Of a stretch of 64,000 nucleotides of DNA, positions 1 to 9,715 are shown piece by piece. Location: positions 36,646 to 100,645 of the forward strand of contig NZ_JAFFQY010000008.1 in the NCBI RefSeq assembly GCF_017311575.1, given 5' to 3'. Position numbers and translations under genes: made by a program. Within the stretch, counting starts at the first letter, position 1. Every line of letters starts with the position of its first letter. The DNA is from Roseococcus thiosulfatophilus (GTDB taxonomy: Bacteria > Pseudomonadota > Alphaproteobacteria > Acetobacterales > Acetobacteraceae). The notes under the pieces were generated by a model, which did not search any database, was not told the DNA's origin, and saw only the letters and a program-made list of their open reading frames with translations.

Positions 1-129
1 AAATGTTATGGCAGAGCCCCGCCACCGGAATTGCGCGAGGCATAGGCCGCAGATCAACCGGGGTGCAGGTGGTTTTGCCCAGACGGAACGCCGCCCCGGC
101 GCTGCAACCATAGCCGGGAAGCGAATGCG

Positions 130-864
130 ATGAAGCGAGTTCTTGCCCCCACCCTCCGCCTGCTGGGTCTGTGCGGCCTGGCCAGTCTTTGGCTGGCGCA
201 GCCCGTCCAGGCCCAGAACCAGCCCCAAACGCAGAACCAGCCCCAGGCCCGGACCCAGACCACCCCCCTCGGCCGCTACGGCGCCTGGTCCGTCTATTCC
301 ATGGTGACGCCGGCCGGCCGCAACGTGTGCGGCATGGTGGCCCAGGGCAGCGAGGGGCGCCGGCTGCACGTCCAGCATGTGCGCGGCAGCAACTTCATTC
401 TGTTCCAGGCTTTCAAGGCCAGTTGGCGCATCCCGCAGGGCACCCGCATGGCCATCAGCATGCGGATCGACGAGGGGGCGGCCTGGGCCGCGCCCCAGGC
501 GACAGGCCAGCGCAACTCGATGCAATGGACGATGAGAAGCGGCATTCCGCGCTTCGAGCGGGAGTTCCGCAACGGGAGCCGCCTCATTCTCACCTTCCCG
601 GACGGCAGCGAGCCCGACTGGGCCGTCAGCCTCAACGGCTCCTCCGAGGCGATGGGCCGCCTCGTGACCTGCATGCGCTCCCATGGCGCGGAACCGTCAC
701 AGCCCTTCGGCGGCACCCCGCCCGCCCAGCCGAGCCAGCCCAACCAGCCCACACAGCCCTTCTCCGCCCCCGGGCCGTCCGCACCGGCCCCCGGCGCCCC
801 CTCGGGCAAGGGCGCGCCCGGCCCCCAGGCGCCGCCGGTACGGGGCCAGCCGATCAGTTACTGA
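130..864 (+). CDS. Secreted hypothetical protein with Pro/Gln-rich ends
   Basis: A 244-residue protein with a clear N-terminal signal peptide (basic MKR, hydrophobic LLGLCGLASLWLA, cleavage near AQA at about residue 29). A Gln/Pro/Asn-rich linker follows. The central globular part (about residues 48-185) opens with GRYGAWSVYSM and contains single cysteines near CGMV and TCMR, which could pair in the periplasm. The last 55 residues are Pro/Ser/Gln-rich and look disordered. The core resembles, without proving, the invasion-associated locus B (IalB) type of small periplasmic proteins. It converges with the beta-propeller gene only 10 bp downstream. Function unknown. Confidence 0.7.
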   Translation: MKRVLAPTLRLLGLCGLASLWLAQPVQAQNQPQTQNQPQARTQTTPLGRYGAWSVYSMVTPAGRNVCGMVAQGSEGRRLHVQHVRGSNFILFQAFKASWRIPQGTRMAISMRIDEGAAWAAPQATGQRNSMQWTMRSGIPRFEREFRNGSRLILTFPDGSEPDWAVSLNGSSEAMGRLVTCMRSHGAEPSQPFGGTPPAQPSQPNQPTQPFSAPGPSAPAPGAPSGKGAPGPQAPPVRGQPISY

Positions 865-874
865 GGCCGCCCCG

Positions 875-1708
875 TCACTCCGGCACCAGCCGCGTCAGCC
901 GCGAGGGCGTCATCTCGGCCAGCAGCACGCTGCCATCGGGGTGCAGCGCCATGCCATGCGCCCCGTTCAGCACCGCCCGCGCCTTGGAGATCAGCACCCC
1001 CTGGCGCGAGAAGACCGAGAGGCTCGGCACCTGGTCGGTCACCCACCAGTTGCCCTCGGCATCGGCCGTCACGGCCATGGGCTTGTGCAGAAGGTAGAGC
1101 GAGCGGAGGAAGCGGCCCTCCAGGGTGAAGACCTGCACGCGGTTGTTCTCGCGGTCGGCCACCGCCACCTCGCCCTCCACGCCCACCCGGACGGAATGGG
1201 GGGTGGAGAATTCGCCCGCCCGCTGCCCCGGCGTGCCCCAGCCCTCACGCGGGGTGCCATCGGGGGCGAAGACATGCACGCGGGAGGCCGCATAGCCATC
1301 GGCCACATAGGCCGTGCCGTCGGGGGCGAAGCCGATGTCGCAGGGGGAGTTGAAGGGCTTGCAGGCCTGGTGCCGCGTGCCGAGCCGCCGGCGGACCACG
1401 CCTTCACGGTCGAAGGCGATGATCTCATGCGCGTCGCGGTCCACGACATGGATCAGCCCGTCCGGGGCCACGTCCAGCATGTGCAGATCCGCCACCTCCT
1501 CGCCGAAGGCGCCGATGCGCGCGCCCGCGGCGTCCAGCACGATCACGGTGGGGCCGGGGGCGGAGGTGTAGGAATCCCGCCGCAGGCCGACATAGATGCG
1601 GCCATCGGCGTCGGTCGCGACATCGGTCACGCCGCCCATGTCGGTGGGTAGGTCGCCCCAGGGGCGTTCGATGCGGTAGCGCCGGGCGCCAAGCGTCACG
1701 TAGAGCAT
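875..1708 (-). CDS. NHL-repeat six-bladed beta-propeller protein
   Basis: A 277-residue protein built of repeated propeller blades. Recurrent DxxGRIYV, APDGLIHVVD, APDGTAYVADG and VADRENNRVQVF segments are typical of NHL/SMP-30-type propellers, including the peptidyl-alpha-hydroxyglycine lyase-like group. I chose the ATG at 1708 (MLYVTLGA) because further upstream the frame is an antisense shadow of ureD. There is no signal peptide, so it is probably cytoplasmic. Propellers of this type bind ligands or hydrolyse lactones, and no substrate can be inferred. It is divergent from ureD by fewer than 50 bp, so the two share a control region. Confidence 0.75.
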   Translation of the reverse strand: MLYVTLGARRYRIERPWGDLPTDMGGVTDVATDADGRIYVGLRRDSYTSAPGPTVIVLDAAGARIGAFGEEVADLHMLDVAPDGLIHVVDRDAHEIIAFDREGVVRRRLGTRHQACKPFNSPCDIGFAPDGTAYVADGYAASRVHVFAPDGTPREGWGTPGQRAGEFSTPHSVRVGVEGEVAVADRENNRVQVFTLEGRFLRSLYLLHKPMAVTADAEGNWWVTDQVPSLSVFSRQGVLISKARAVLNGAHGMALHPDGSVLLAEMTPSRLTRLVPE

Positions 1709-1753
1709 GACGCCATGTTGCCATGCCCAGGGCGCCACGGCCACGCTGAACCC

Positions 1754-2557
1754 ATGCGGGAATCGGATGCGCGCCATCAAAGGGCCGAGGGCGAGGCGCG
1801 GCTGGAGGTCGGGCCGGGGGGGATCACGCGCCTCTACCAGAAGGCGCCGCTGCGCCTGCTCTTCCCCACGCCCGAGCCCGGCGAACCCTTGCAGGCCGCG
1901 CTGGTGAACACGGCGGGCGGGCTGGCGGGGGGCGATGCGGTGCGGGCGGAGCTGGTGCTGTCGCACGGCGCCCAGGCCCTGGTGACGACCCCGGCGGCGG
2001 AGAAGCTCTACGCCAGCCTGGGCCCCGTGGCGTCGCTGCGGACTCGGATGGAGGTGGGTGAGGGCGCCGCACTGGAATACCTGCCGCAAGAGGCCATCCT
2101 GTTCGACGGCGCCCGGCTGGACCGCCGCACCGAAGCCCATGTGGCGCCCGGCGGCGCGCTGCTGGCGACCGAATCCCTGGTGCTGGGCCGCATCGCGCGC
2201 GGTGAGGCCTGGCGGCGCGGCACGGCGCGCGAGGCCTGGCGCCTGCACTTGGACGGGCGCCTGGCCTGGGCCGATGCCATCGCACTCGACGAGGCCGCGC
2301 GGGACGCCCCCCACGCGCTGGATGGCGCCGAGGCGCTGGGGCTGATGCTGCTGGCGCACCCCGAGGCCGCTCGCCACCGGGAGTTGGCCCGCGACCTGAC
2401 GGGCGGCCAGGCCAGCCTGCCCCGGCCGGGCCTGCTGCTGCTGCGCTTCCTGGGGCGCGCGGTAGAGGTGCGGGCGGGCATCATGGCCGCCATCCCGGCC
2501 CTGCGGTCAGCCGCCCTCGGCCGCCCCGCCACCCTGCCGAGACTGTGGACGTGCTGA
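1754..2557 (+). CDS. ureD: Urease accessory protein UreD
   Basis: UreD (UreH) is the scaffold that docks UreF and UreG onto apo-urease during nickel insertion. The 267-residue product carries family landmarks: a beta-rich N-terminus, the NTAGGLAGGD loop, TTPAAEKLYAS and LEYLPQEAILFDGA. It is the first gene of ureDABCEFG and lies 24 bp before ureA. The start is uncertain. An in-frame ATG at 1715 would add 13 residues but leave only 6 bp to the divergent gene, so I prefer 1754, where the protein quickly reaches the family-like RAEGEARLEV. Confidence 0.9.
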   Translation: MRESDARHQRAEGEARLEVGPGGITRLYQKAPLRLLFPTPEPGEPLQAALVNTAGGLAGGDAVRAELVLSHGAQALVTTPAAEKLYASLGPVASLRTRMEVGEGAALEYLPQEAILFDGARLDRRTEAHVAPGGALLATESLVLGRIARGEAWRRGTAREAWRLHLDGRLAWADAIALDEAARDAPHALDGAEALGLMLLAHPEAARHRELARDLTGGQASLPRPGLLLLRFLGRAVEVRAGIMAAIPALRSAALGRPATLPRLWTC

Positions 2558-2581
2558 CACCGAACGTTCCATGATGCTGCG

Positions 2582-2884
2582 ATGCAACTGACGCCCCGCG
2601 AGAAAGACAAGCTGCTCATCGCCATGGCCGCCCAGGTGGCCCGAAAGCGGCTGGAACGCGGCGTGAAGCTCAACCACCCCGAGGCCATCGCCCTCATCAC
2701 CGATTTCGTGGTGGAGGGCGCGCGGGATGGCCGCTCCGTGGCCGACCTCATGGCGGCCGGCGGCGAGGTGCTGCGGCGCGACCAATGCATGGAGGGTGTC
2801 GCGGAGATGATCCACGACATCCAGGTGGAAGCGACCTTCCCCGACGGCACCAAGCTCGTCACCGTCCACAACCCCATCCGCTGA
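2582..2884 (+). CDS. ureA: Urease subunit gamma
   Basis: A 100-residue urease gamma subunit, the usual family length. It opens [17 protein letters not shown] and contains the conserved [10 protein letters not shown] segment, with a C-terminus ending in VTVHNPIR. Gamma packs with UreB and UreC in the (alpha-beta-gamma)3 enzyme that hydrolyses urea to ammonia and carbamate. It is a separate gene, as in most bacteria, not fused to beta as in Helicobacter. It is followed by ureB after 11 bp. Confidence 0.97.
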   Translation: MQLTPREKDKLLIAMAAQVARKRLERGVKLNHPEAIALITDFVVEGARDGRSVADLMAAGGEVLRRDQCMEGVAEMIHDIQVEATFPDGTKLVTVHNPIR

Positions 2885-2895
2885 GGGCCAGGCGC

Positions 2896-3197
2896 ATGAT
2901 TCCAGGCGAAGTGATCTGCGCCCCCGGCGAGATCGAGCTGAATGCGGGCCAGCCCGTGACGGAACTCGATGTGGCCAACACCGGCGACCGCCCCATCCAG
3001 GTCGGCAGCCACTACCACTTCTTCGAGACGAACCCGGCGCTGGACTTCGACCGCGCCGCCGCGCGGGGCCAGCGCCTGGACATCCCGGCCGGAACGGCGG
3101 TGCGCTTCGAGCCCGGCCAGAGCCGCCGCGTGAGGCTGGTGCCCCTGCACGGCGACCGCGTGGTGCACGGTTTCCGCGGCGATGTGGAGGGCGCGCT

Positions 3198-3201
<4 letters not shown>
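2896..3201 (+). CDS. ureB: Urease subunit beta
   Basis: A 101-residue urease beta subunit beginning [16 protein letters not shown] and containing the hallmark [11 protein letters not shown] and the C-terminal VHGFRG. The length fits a stand-alone UreB. Its stop overlaps the ureC GTG start by 4 bp (GTGA), implying translational coupling within the structural trio ureABC. Confidence 0.97.
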
Positions 3202-4907
<1,706 letters not shown>

Positions 4908-4920
4908 CGAAGGACACGCC

Positions 4921-5445
4921 ATGCACGACATGCTCCCGCGCGCCCGCGGCGTGAAGCCCGCCGGCAGCTTCCCCCCCGATGGCGAGGTGCGCCTCGACTT
5001 CGACGACCGCTTCCGCCGCCGCAAGCGCTATGAGACGGCGGGCGGCATCGCCTTCGTCCTGGACCTCCCGGAAGCCCAGGTGCTGCGCGACGGCGATGGG
5101 CTGGAGCTGGAGGATGGCCGCGTCATCCTGGTCCGCGCCGCCGACGAACCGCTGGTGGAGGTGCGCGCCGGCACCTCCATGCCGCTGATGCGCATCGCCT
5201 GGCATCTCGGCAACCGGCACCTTCCCGCCGAACTGCACCAGGACCGCATCCTGATCCGCGAGGACCATGTCATCGAGGACATGCTGCGCGGCATGGGCGC
5301 CGTCATCGCCCGCGTGCGCGCGCCCTTCAACCCGGAGGGCGGCGCCTATGGCGAGCACAACCGCAGCGCCCATCAGCACCACCATGGGCATGGCGACCAC
5401 CACCACCACCATGGCGACGGCCACCACCATCACCACCACGACTGA
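4921..5445 (+). CDS. ureE: Urease accessory metallochaperone UreE
   Basis: UreE is the nickel donor in urease maturation. The 174-residue product has the N-terminal peptide-binding domain and the nickel-binding core with WHLGNRHLPAEL, whose histidine is the conserved dimer-interface ligand. It ends in an unusually rich tail in which roughly the last 28 residues are mostly His with a few Asp, Gly and Gln. Such tails store several nickel ions per dimer and suggest growth under limiting nickel. It is followed 4 bp later by ureF. Confidence 0.95.
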   Translation: MHDMLPRARGVKPAGSFPPDGEVRLDFDDRFRRRKRYETAGGIAFVLDLPEAQVLRDGDGLELEDGRVILVRAADEPLVEVRAGTSMPLMRIAWHLGNRHLPAELHQDRILIREDHVIEDMLRGMGAVIARVRAPFNPEGGAYGEHNRSAHQHHHGHGDHHHHHGDGHHHHHHD

Positions 5446-5449
5446 CCGC

Positions 5450-6130
5450 ATGGAACTGCAAGAGGGCGATTTCTTCCGCCTCCTCGCCTGGACCTCGCCC
5501 GCCTATCCAGTGGGCGGGTTCAGCTACAGCCATGGCATCGAGATGGCGGTGGAGGAGGGACGCCTCCCCAACGCCCCGGCGCTGACCGCTTACATCACCA
5601 CCGTGCTGATGCGCGGCGCCGGGCATGTGGACGGGGTGATGCTGTGCGCCGCCCATGACGCGGCCGGCGATGACGCGGCGCTGGACGAGGTGGCGGAAGA
5701 GGCCTTCGCCTGGCGCGGCACAGCCGAGCACGCGCTGGAGGCCACGCAGCAGGGCGGCAGCTTCGCCTCCGTCACCGCCACCACCTGGCCTGATGCGCGC
5801 TTCGCCGCCTTCGCCGCGCGGCATCGCGGCCGTCTGACGCACGCTGTCGCCTTCGGCGCGGCGGCGGGCTTCGCGGGGCTGGCGCGGCGCCCTGCCCTGC
5901 TGGCCTATCTGCACGGCTTCGCGGCGAATCTGGTCAGCGCGGGCGTGCGCCTGGTGCCGCTCGGCCAGACCGATGGGCAGCGCGTCACGGCCGCGCTCGG
6001 CCCCGTCATCGCCGCCGCCGCGGACAGCGCACAAGCCACCGGCCGCGAGGCGCTGGCCACCTCCGCGCCGCTGCTCGACATTCTCTCCATGCGCCACGAA
6101 ACCCAATACACGAGGCTCTTCCGCTCATGA
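5450..6130 (+). CDS. ureF: Urease accessory protein UreF
   Basis: A 226-residue all-helical UreF, which binds UreD and acts on the UreG GTPase during nickel delivery. It opens [20 protein letters not shown] and has the family signature [13 protein letters not shown]. Other conserved parts are the QGGSFAS helix and the C-terminal [18 protein letters not shown], the tail that contacts UreD. The ATG at 5450 follows the ureE stop by 4 bp, and the stop overlaps the ureG start (ATGA). Confidence 0.95.
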   Translation: MELQEGDFFRLLAWTSPAYPVGGFSYSHGIEMAVEEGRLPNAPALTAYITTVLMRGAGHVDGVMLCAAHDAAGDDAALDEVAEEAFAWRGTAEHALEATQQGGSFASVTATTWPDARFAAFAARHRGRLTHAVAFGAAAGFAGLARRPALLAYLHGFAANLVSAGVRLVPLGQTDGQRVTAALGPVIAAAADSAQATGREALATSAPLLDILSMRHETQYTRLFRS

Positions 6131-6753
6131 CCCAAGGAACCACGAATGGCCCGCTGCGCGTGGGCGTGGGCGGCCCGGTGGGCTCCGGCAAGACCGCGCT
6201 GGTGGAACGCCTCTGCCGCCTGCTGTCGAAGACACACGACATCGCGGCCATCACCAACGACATCTACACCAAGGAGGATGCGGAGTTCCTGACGCGCGCA
6301 GGCGCCCTGGCACCCGAACGCATCATGGGCGTCGAGACCGGCGGCTGCCCGCACACCGCCATCCGCGAGGACGCCTCCATCAACCTCGCGGCGGTGGACG
6401 ACATGAACGCGCGCTTCCCGCTGCTGGAAGTCCTGTTCATCGAGAGCGGCGGCGACAATCTCGCCGCCACCTTCAGCCCGGAACTCGCGGACCTCACCAT
6501 CTACGTGATCGACGTCAGCGCCGGCGACAAGATTCCCCGCAAGGGCGGGCCGGGCATCACGCGCTCGGACCTGCTGGTGATCAACAAGATCGACCTCGCC
6601 CCGCTGGTGGGCGCCGACCTCTCGGTGATGGACCGCGACGCGCGCAAGATGCGCGGCGCGCGGCCCTTCATCTTCACCAACCTCAAGGTGGATCACGGCG
6701 TGGCCGAGATCGCGGATTTCATCCTGGAACAGGGCGGCCTCAGGCCGCGCTGA
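6127..6753 (+). CDS. ureG: Urease accessory GTPase UreG
   Basis: A 208-residue SIMIBI-class GTPase that powers nickel insertion into urease. Visible motifs: P-loop GGPVGSGKT (residues 15-23), the nickel-binding [11 protein letters not shown], the [17 protein letters not shown] switch region, and the guanine-specificity motif NKID. It is the last urease gene. Its 3' end overlaps the 3' end of the convergent allantoinase gene by 14 bp, so the two transcripts meet tail to tail without room for a terminator. Confidence 0.97.
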   Translation: MTQGTTNGPLRVGVGGPVGSGKTALVERLCRLLSKTHDIAAITNDIYTKEDAEFLTRAGALAPERIMGVETGGCPHTAIREDASINLAAVDDMNARFPLLEVLFIESGGDNLAATFSPELADLTIYVIDVSAGDKIPRKGGPGITRSDLLVINKIDLAPLVGADLSVMDRDARKMRGARPFIFTNLKVDHGVAEIADFILEQGGLRPR

Positions 6754-7696
6754 TCCGAACCATCTGCTCCATCCCCGGGCTGTAGGGGAAGGTGCGGCGC
6801 CAATGCTCCGCGATCTCGATGCGCCGCGCCACCCACACGCCCTCATGGCCACGGATGTAGTCCAGGAAGCGCGCCAACCCCACCGCCCGCGCGGGGTGGC
6901 CGATCAGCCGCAGGTGCAGCCCGCAGGACATCATCTTCGGCTGCGTGGCGCCCTCGGCGTAGAGCATGTCGAACTGGTCGCGCAGGAAGGTGAAGTAGTC
7001 ATCCGCCGTGCTGAACGGCCCGCGGCCGAACTTCGCGTCGTTCGTCACCAGCGAATACGGCACGACCAGCACGGGCTTGCCGTCCTGCAGCACCCAGTAG
7101 GGCAGTTCGTCATTGTAGGCATCGCTGTCGTAGAGGAAGCCCCCCTCCTCGGCCAGCAGCGCGCGGGTGTTCACGCTGGGTCCATAGCGGCAATACCAGC
7201 CGAGCGGACGGTTGCCGGTGCTGCGCGCGAGGCTCTCCACCGCCAGGCGGATATGCTCGCGCTCCTCCTCCCGCGTCAGCTTGAAATGCTCGATCCAGCG
7301 CCAGCCATGGCAGCAGATGTCGTGCCCCGCCTGGCGGATGGCGGCGGCGGCGGGCGGGTGGCGTTCCAGGGCCAGGGCGCAGGCGAAGATGGTCATGGGC
7401 AGGCCGCGCTCGGCGAAGAGGCGCATCACGCGCCAGAACCCCACGCGCACGCCGTATTCGAACATGCCCTCGGCCGCCAGGTCGCGCTGGCCCGCCGGCA
7501 CGGGCGAGGCCGCCATCTCCGTCAGCCCCACCTCCGACCGGCCATCATTGTCCATGAAGGAAGGTTCGGAACCCTCCTCGTAGTTCATCACGAAGTTGAC
7601 CGCGATGCGCGCGCCCCCCGGCCAGCGAGGGTGCGGCGGATGCGCCCCGTAGCCGATGAGGTCCCGCGCGAAGGCGGGATTGCCGGTCATGCTCAT
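6740..7696 (-). CDS. puuE: PuuE-type allantoinase (polysaccharide deacetylase fold)
   Basis: A 318-residue NodB/polysaccharide-deacetylase-fold protein of the cofactor-independent allantoinase group. It opens the hydantoin ring of allantoin to allantoate in purine catabolism. Landmarks are [37 protein letters not shown] and [11 protein letters not shown]. This pathway ends in urea in many bacteria, so its position next to urease makes metabolic sense. No other purine-degradation gene is in the window. Related enzymes include peptidoglycan or chitooligosaccharide deacetylases, but the HGWRW and YEEGSE motifs favour PuuE. A second ATG lies at 7690. Confidence 0.85.
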   Translation of the reverse strand: MSMTGNPAFARDLIGYGAHPPHPRWPGGARIAVNFVMNYEEGSEPSFMDNDGRSEVGLTEMAASPVPAGQRDLAAEGMFEYGVRVGFWRVMRLFAERGLPMTIFACALALERHPPAAAAIRQAGHDICCHGWRWIEHFKLTREEEREHIRLAVESLARSTGNRPLGWYCRYGPSVNTRALLAEEGGFLYDSDAYNDELPYWVLQDGKPVLVVPYSLVTNDAKFGRGPFSTADDYFTFLRDQFDMLYAEGATQPKMMSCGLHLRLIGHPARAVGLARFLDYIRGHEGVWVARRIEIAEHWRRTFPYSPGMEQMVRISAA

Positions 7697-7823
7697 GCCG
7701 CCATCCTTAACCGCTCATGCATCTTGCATCCCATACCGGGGCATCGCCTATGGTTGACATTGTAACTCTGTGGGTCAACTCGCGTCGCCCAGTCGCATCT
7801 TGTGGCGCACCCCGCGACGCATC

Positions 7824-8891
7824 ATGACGACGGCGACCATTCCGGTGGGAGAGGTCATGCAGGAGCGTGCCAAGCGTCAGGGACGGCCCCCGCCCCATGC
7901 GCCATGCGTCACGCCCGAACTCCTGCGCGGCGCGACCGAGGCGCTGCGCCTGCCCGTCGTGGTGCTTCAGGGCGGCGCGGGCGCCAGCATCCTCTTCGCC
8001 AACACGGCCTTCGGCGCGCTGAGCGGCTTCGCCCCGGCCGAGCTGGAGGGCCGCGCGCTCTGCGGCCTGCTGGGCCGCAAGGGCGATACCAGCCTGGAGG
8101 AAGGGCTGACGCTGGCCGATACCGGCATGCCCGGCGGCCCCGCGGAATACTGCTTCCGCCGCAAGGACGGGACCACCTTCTGGGCCGCCCTGTCCATCAC
8201 CTCCGTGCCCGGCACGGAGGGCGGGCCTGGCCACCGGGTGCTGGCCATGCACGACATCACGCCGCAGCACCAGGAGGTGGACCGGATGCGCCTGCTGCTG
8301 GTGGAGATGAACCACCGCACGCAGAACATGTTCTCCGCCGTGCTGGAAATGATCCGCCACAGCCTGCGCGGCAAGGCACCCACCGCGTTGGTGGAGACGC
8401 TGACGGGGCGTGTCCTCGCCTTCTCCCGCGCCCAGGCGATGCTGCGCGACGAGATGGACGGCCACATCACCCTGCGGCAGGTGCTGGGCGTGGCGCTCCA
8501 GCCGCCCACCATCCCGCGCGAACTGGCGGCGCGGCTGGAGATGGAAGGCGAGGATGTGCGCCTGCCCACCAACGTCGCGCTGACCACCGCCATGGCCCTG
8601 CACGAACTTGCGGTCAACGCGATGCGCCACGGGGCGTTATCGGGGGATGATGGCGTTGTCCGCATCCATTGGTCGGTCCGCTCGCCGCCGCGCGGCGGGC
8701 TGCTGGCCCTGCGCTGGCAGGAGGCCGGAGGCCCCCGCATGAAGCCCCTCTACGACAAGGGCTTCGGCATGCGGCTGATCGAAGGGAGCGTGCGGCACGG
8801 GTTGGGCGGCACCGCGACGCTCAGCCTGGAGGCCACGGGCCTGGTCTGCGACATCACCCTGCCCCTCCGGGCGGATGGGAGGACTTCATGA
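7824..8891 (+). CDS. PAS-domain HWE-family sensor histidine kinase
   Basis: A soluble 355-residue kinase. An N-terminal PAS domain (about residues 40-150, with FANTAFGALSGFAPAEL and HDITPQHQEV) is followed by an HWE/HisKA_2 dimerisation helix with phospho-acceptor in EMNHRTQNMF. The HATPase has ALHELAVNAMRHGAL and the WQE of the HWE signature (LRWQEAGGP). No membrane segment, so it senses an internal signal. The start at 7824 is preferred over 7770, whose extra 18 residues look non-coding. A TTGACA at 7754-7759 may be a -35 element. Its stop overlaps the next regulator by 4 bp (ATGA), so the two form a coupled pair. Confidence 0.88.
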   Translation: MTTATIPVGEVMQERAKRQGRPPPHAPCVTPELLRGATEALRLPVVVLQGGAGASILFANTAFGALSGFAPAELEGRALCGLLGRKGDTSLEEGLTLADTGMPGGPAEYCFRRKDGTTFWAALSITSVPGTEGGPGHRVLAMHDITPQHQEVDRMRLLLVEMNHRTQNMFSAVLEMIRHSLRGKAPTALVETLTGRVLAFSRAQAMLRDEMDGHITLRQVLGVALQPPTIPRELAARLEMEGEDVRLPTNVALTTAMALHELAVNAMRHGALSGDDGVVRIHWSVRSPPRGGLLALRWQEAGGPRMKPLYDKGFGMRLIEGSVRHGLGGTATLSLEATGLVCDITLPLRADGRTS

Positions 8892-9598
8892 CCGAGCGCC
8901 TCGCGGGGCAACGCATCCTCATCGTCGAGGACGAGGTCATCCTGGCCTGGGCATTGCAGGACATGCTGACCTCCTATGGCTGCGTGGTGGTGGGCCCGGC
9001 GGCGGGCGTGGCCGAGGCGCTGGACCTCATCGGCCGCGAGGGAATTGACGCCGCGGTGCTGGACGTGAACCTCAACCGCGAGAAGTGCTACCCGGTGGCC
9101 GACGCACTGGTGCGGCGCGGCCTGCCCTTCGTCTTCTCCACCGCCTACAGCGCCGACAGCATCGAGGAAGGCTACCGCCACCACCCTTCCGTGCAGAAGC
9201 CGCACTCGGCGCCCGAACTGGCCGAGGCGCTCTCGGCGCTGCTGCCCATGCCGGCCAGCCTCCCCTTCCCGACAGAGGCGGCGCTGGCGGCCGCGGGCAT
9301 CGGCCTCTGGAGCTTCCACCGCAAGCGCGACGCGCTGCGCCTCGATGCCGGGGCGCAGGCCCTGCTGGGCATGCCGGAGGGCCCGACCTCCCTCGCCACC
9401 CTGCTGGCCCGCGTGCATGAGGAGGACCAGGCCGGGCTGCGCGCGGGGCTGCGCGCCGCCTGCGCGGAGACGGCCGCGCGCGAGGTGCGCTTCCGCCTCG
9501 TCACGCCCGAGGGGCCGCGCGCCCTGATGATGCGCGGCGCGGCTGGCGCGGAGGGGAATGGCGCGACGGGCGCCATCTTCGCCCTGCCGGAGGTTTGA
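8888..9598 (+). CDS. Response regulator with receiver and PAS-like output domain
   Basis: A 236-residue protein. An N-terminal receiver (about residues 8-122) has the acidic VEDE pocket, phospho-acceptor Asp in AAVLDVNLN, switch residues in FSTAYS and conserved Lys in VQKPHS. The remaining 110 residues contain no DNA-binding motif. They read as a PAS fold (GIGLWSFHRKRDALRLD, ALLGMPEGPTS, RVHEEDQAGL, VRFRLVTPEG). It is translationally coupled to the upstream HWE kinase and precedes a second HWE kinase, so it probably relays phosphate to proteins and not to a promoter. Single-domain receivers paired with HWE kinases are common; the PAS tail is unusual. Confidence 0.85.
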   Translation: MTERLAGQRILIVEDEVILAWALQDMLTSYGCVVVGPAAGVAEALDLIGREGIDAAVLDVNLNREKCYPVADALVRRGLPFVFSTAYSADSIEEGYRHHPSVQKPHSAPELAEALSALLPMPASLPFPTEAALAAAGIGLWSFHRKRDALRLDAGAQALLGMPEGPTSLATLLARVHEEDQAGLRAGLRAACAETAAREVRFRLVTPEGPRALMMRGAAGAEGNGATGAIFALPEV

Positions 9599-9715
9599 GC
9601 TTCCCTTTCGCCGGCAACTCCCCATTTCCCAATGTGCCGGGCCGAAAGATACTGTACGCAAGCCAGCCAACGGGGATGTGGCCAGCATGACGTCAGGCTA
9701 TTCGTCGATGCCTCT

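Noticed and set aside
5375..5445. Repeated CAC/CAT triplets as a possible repeat array
   Set aside because: They encode the His-rich metal tail of UreE and are not a CRISPR or microsatellite locus.
7753..7779. GTTGAC...GTCAAC inverted repeat upstream of the HWE kinase
   Set aside because: It shares half-sites with the 29-kb operator but the 15-nt spacer differs; TTGACA here is more simply a -35 hexamer.
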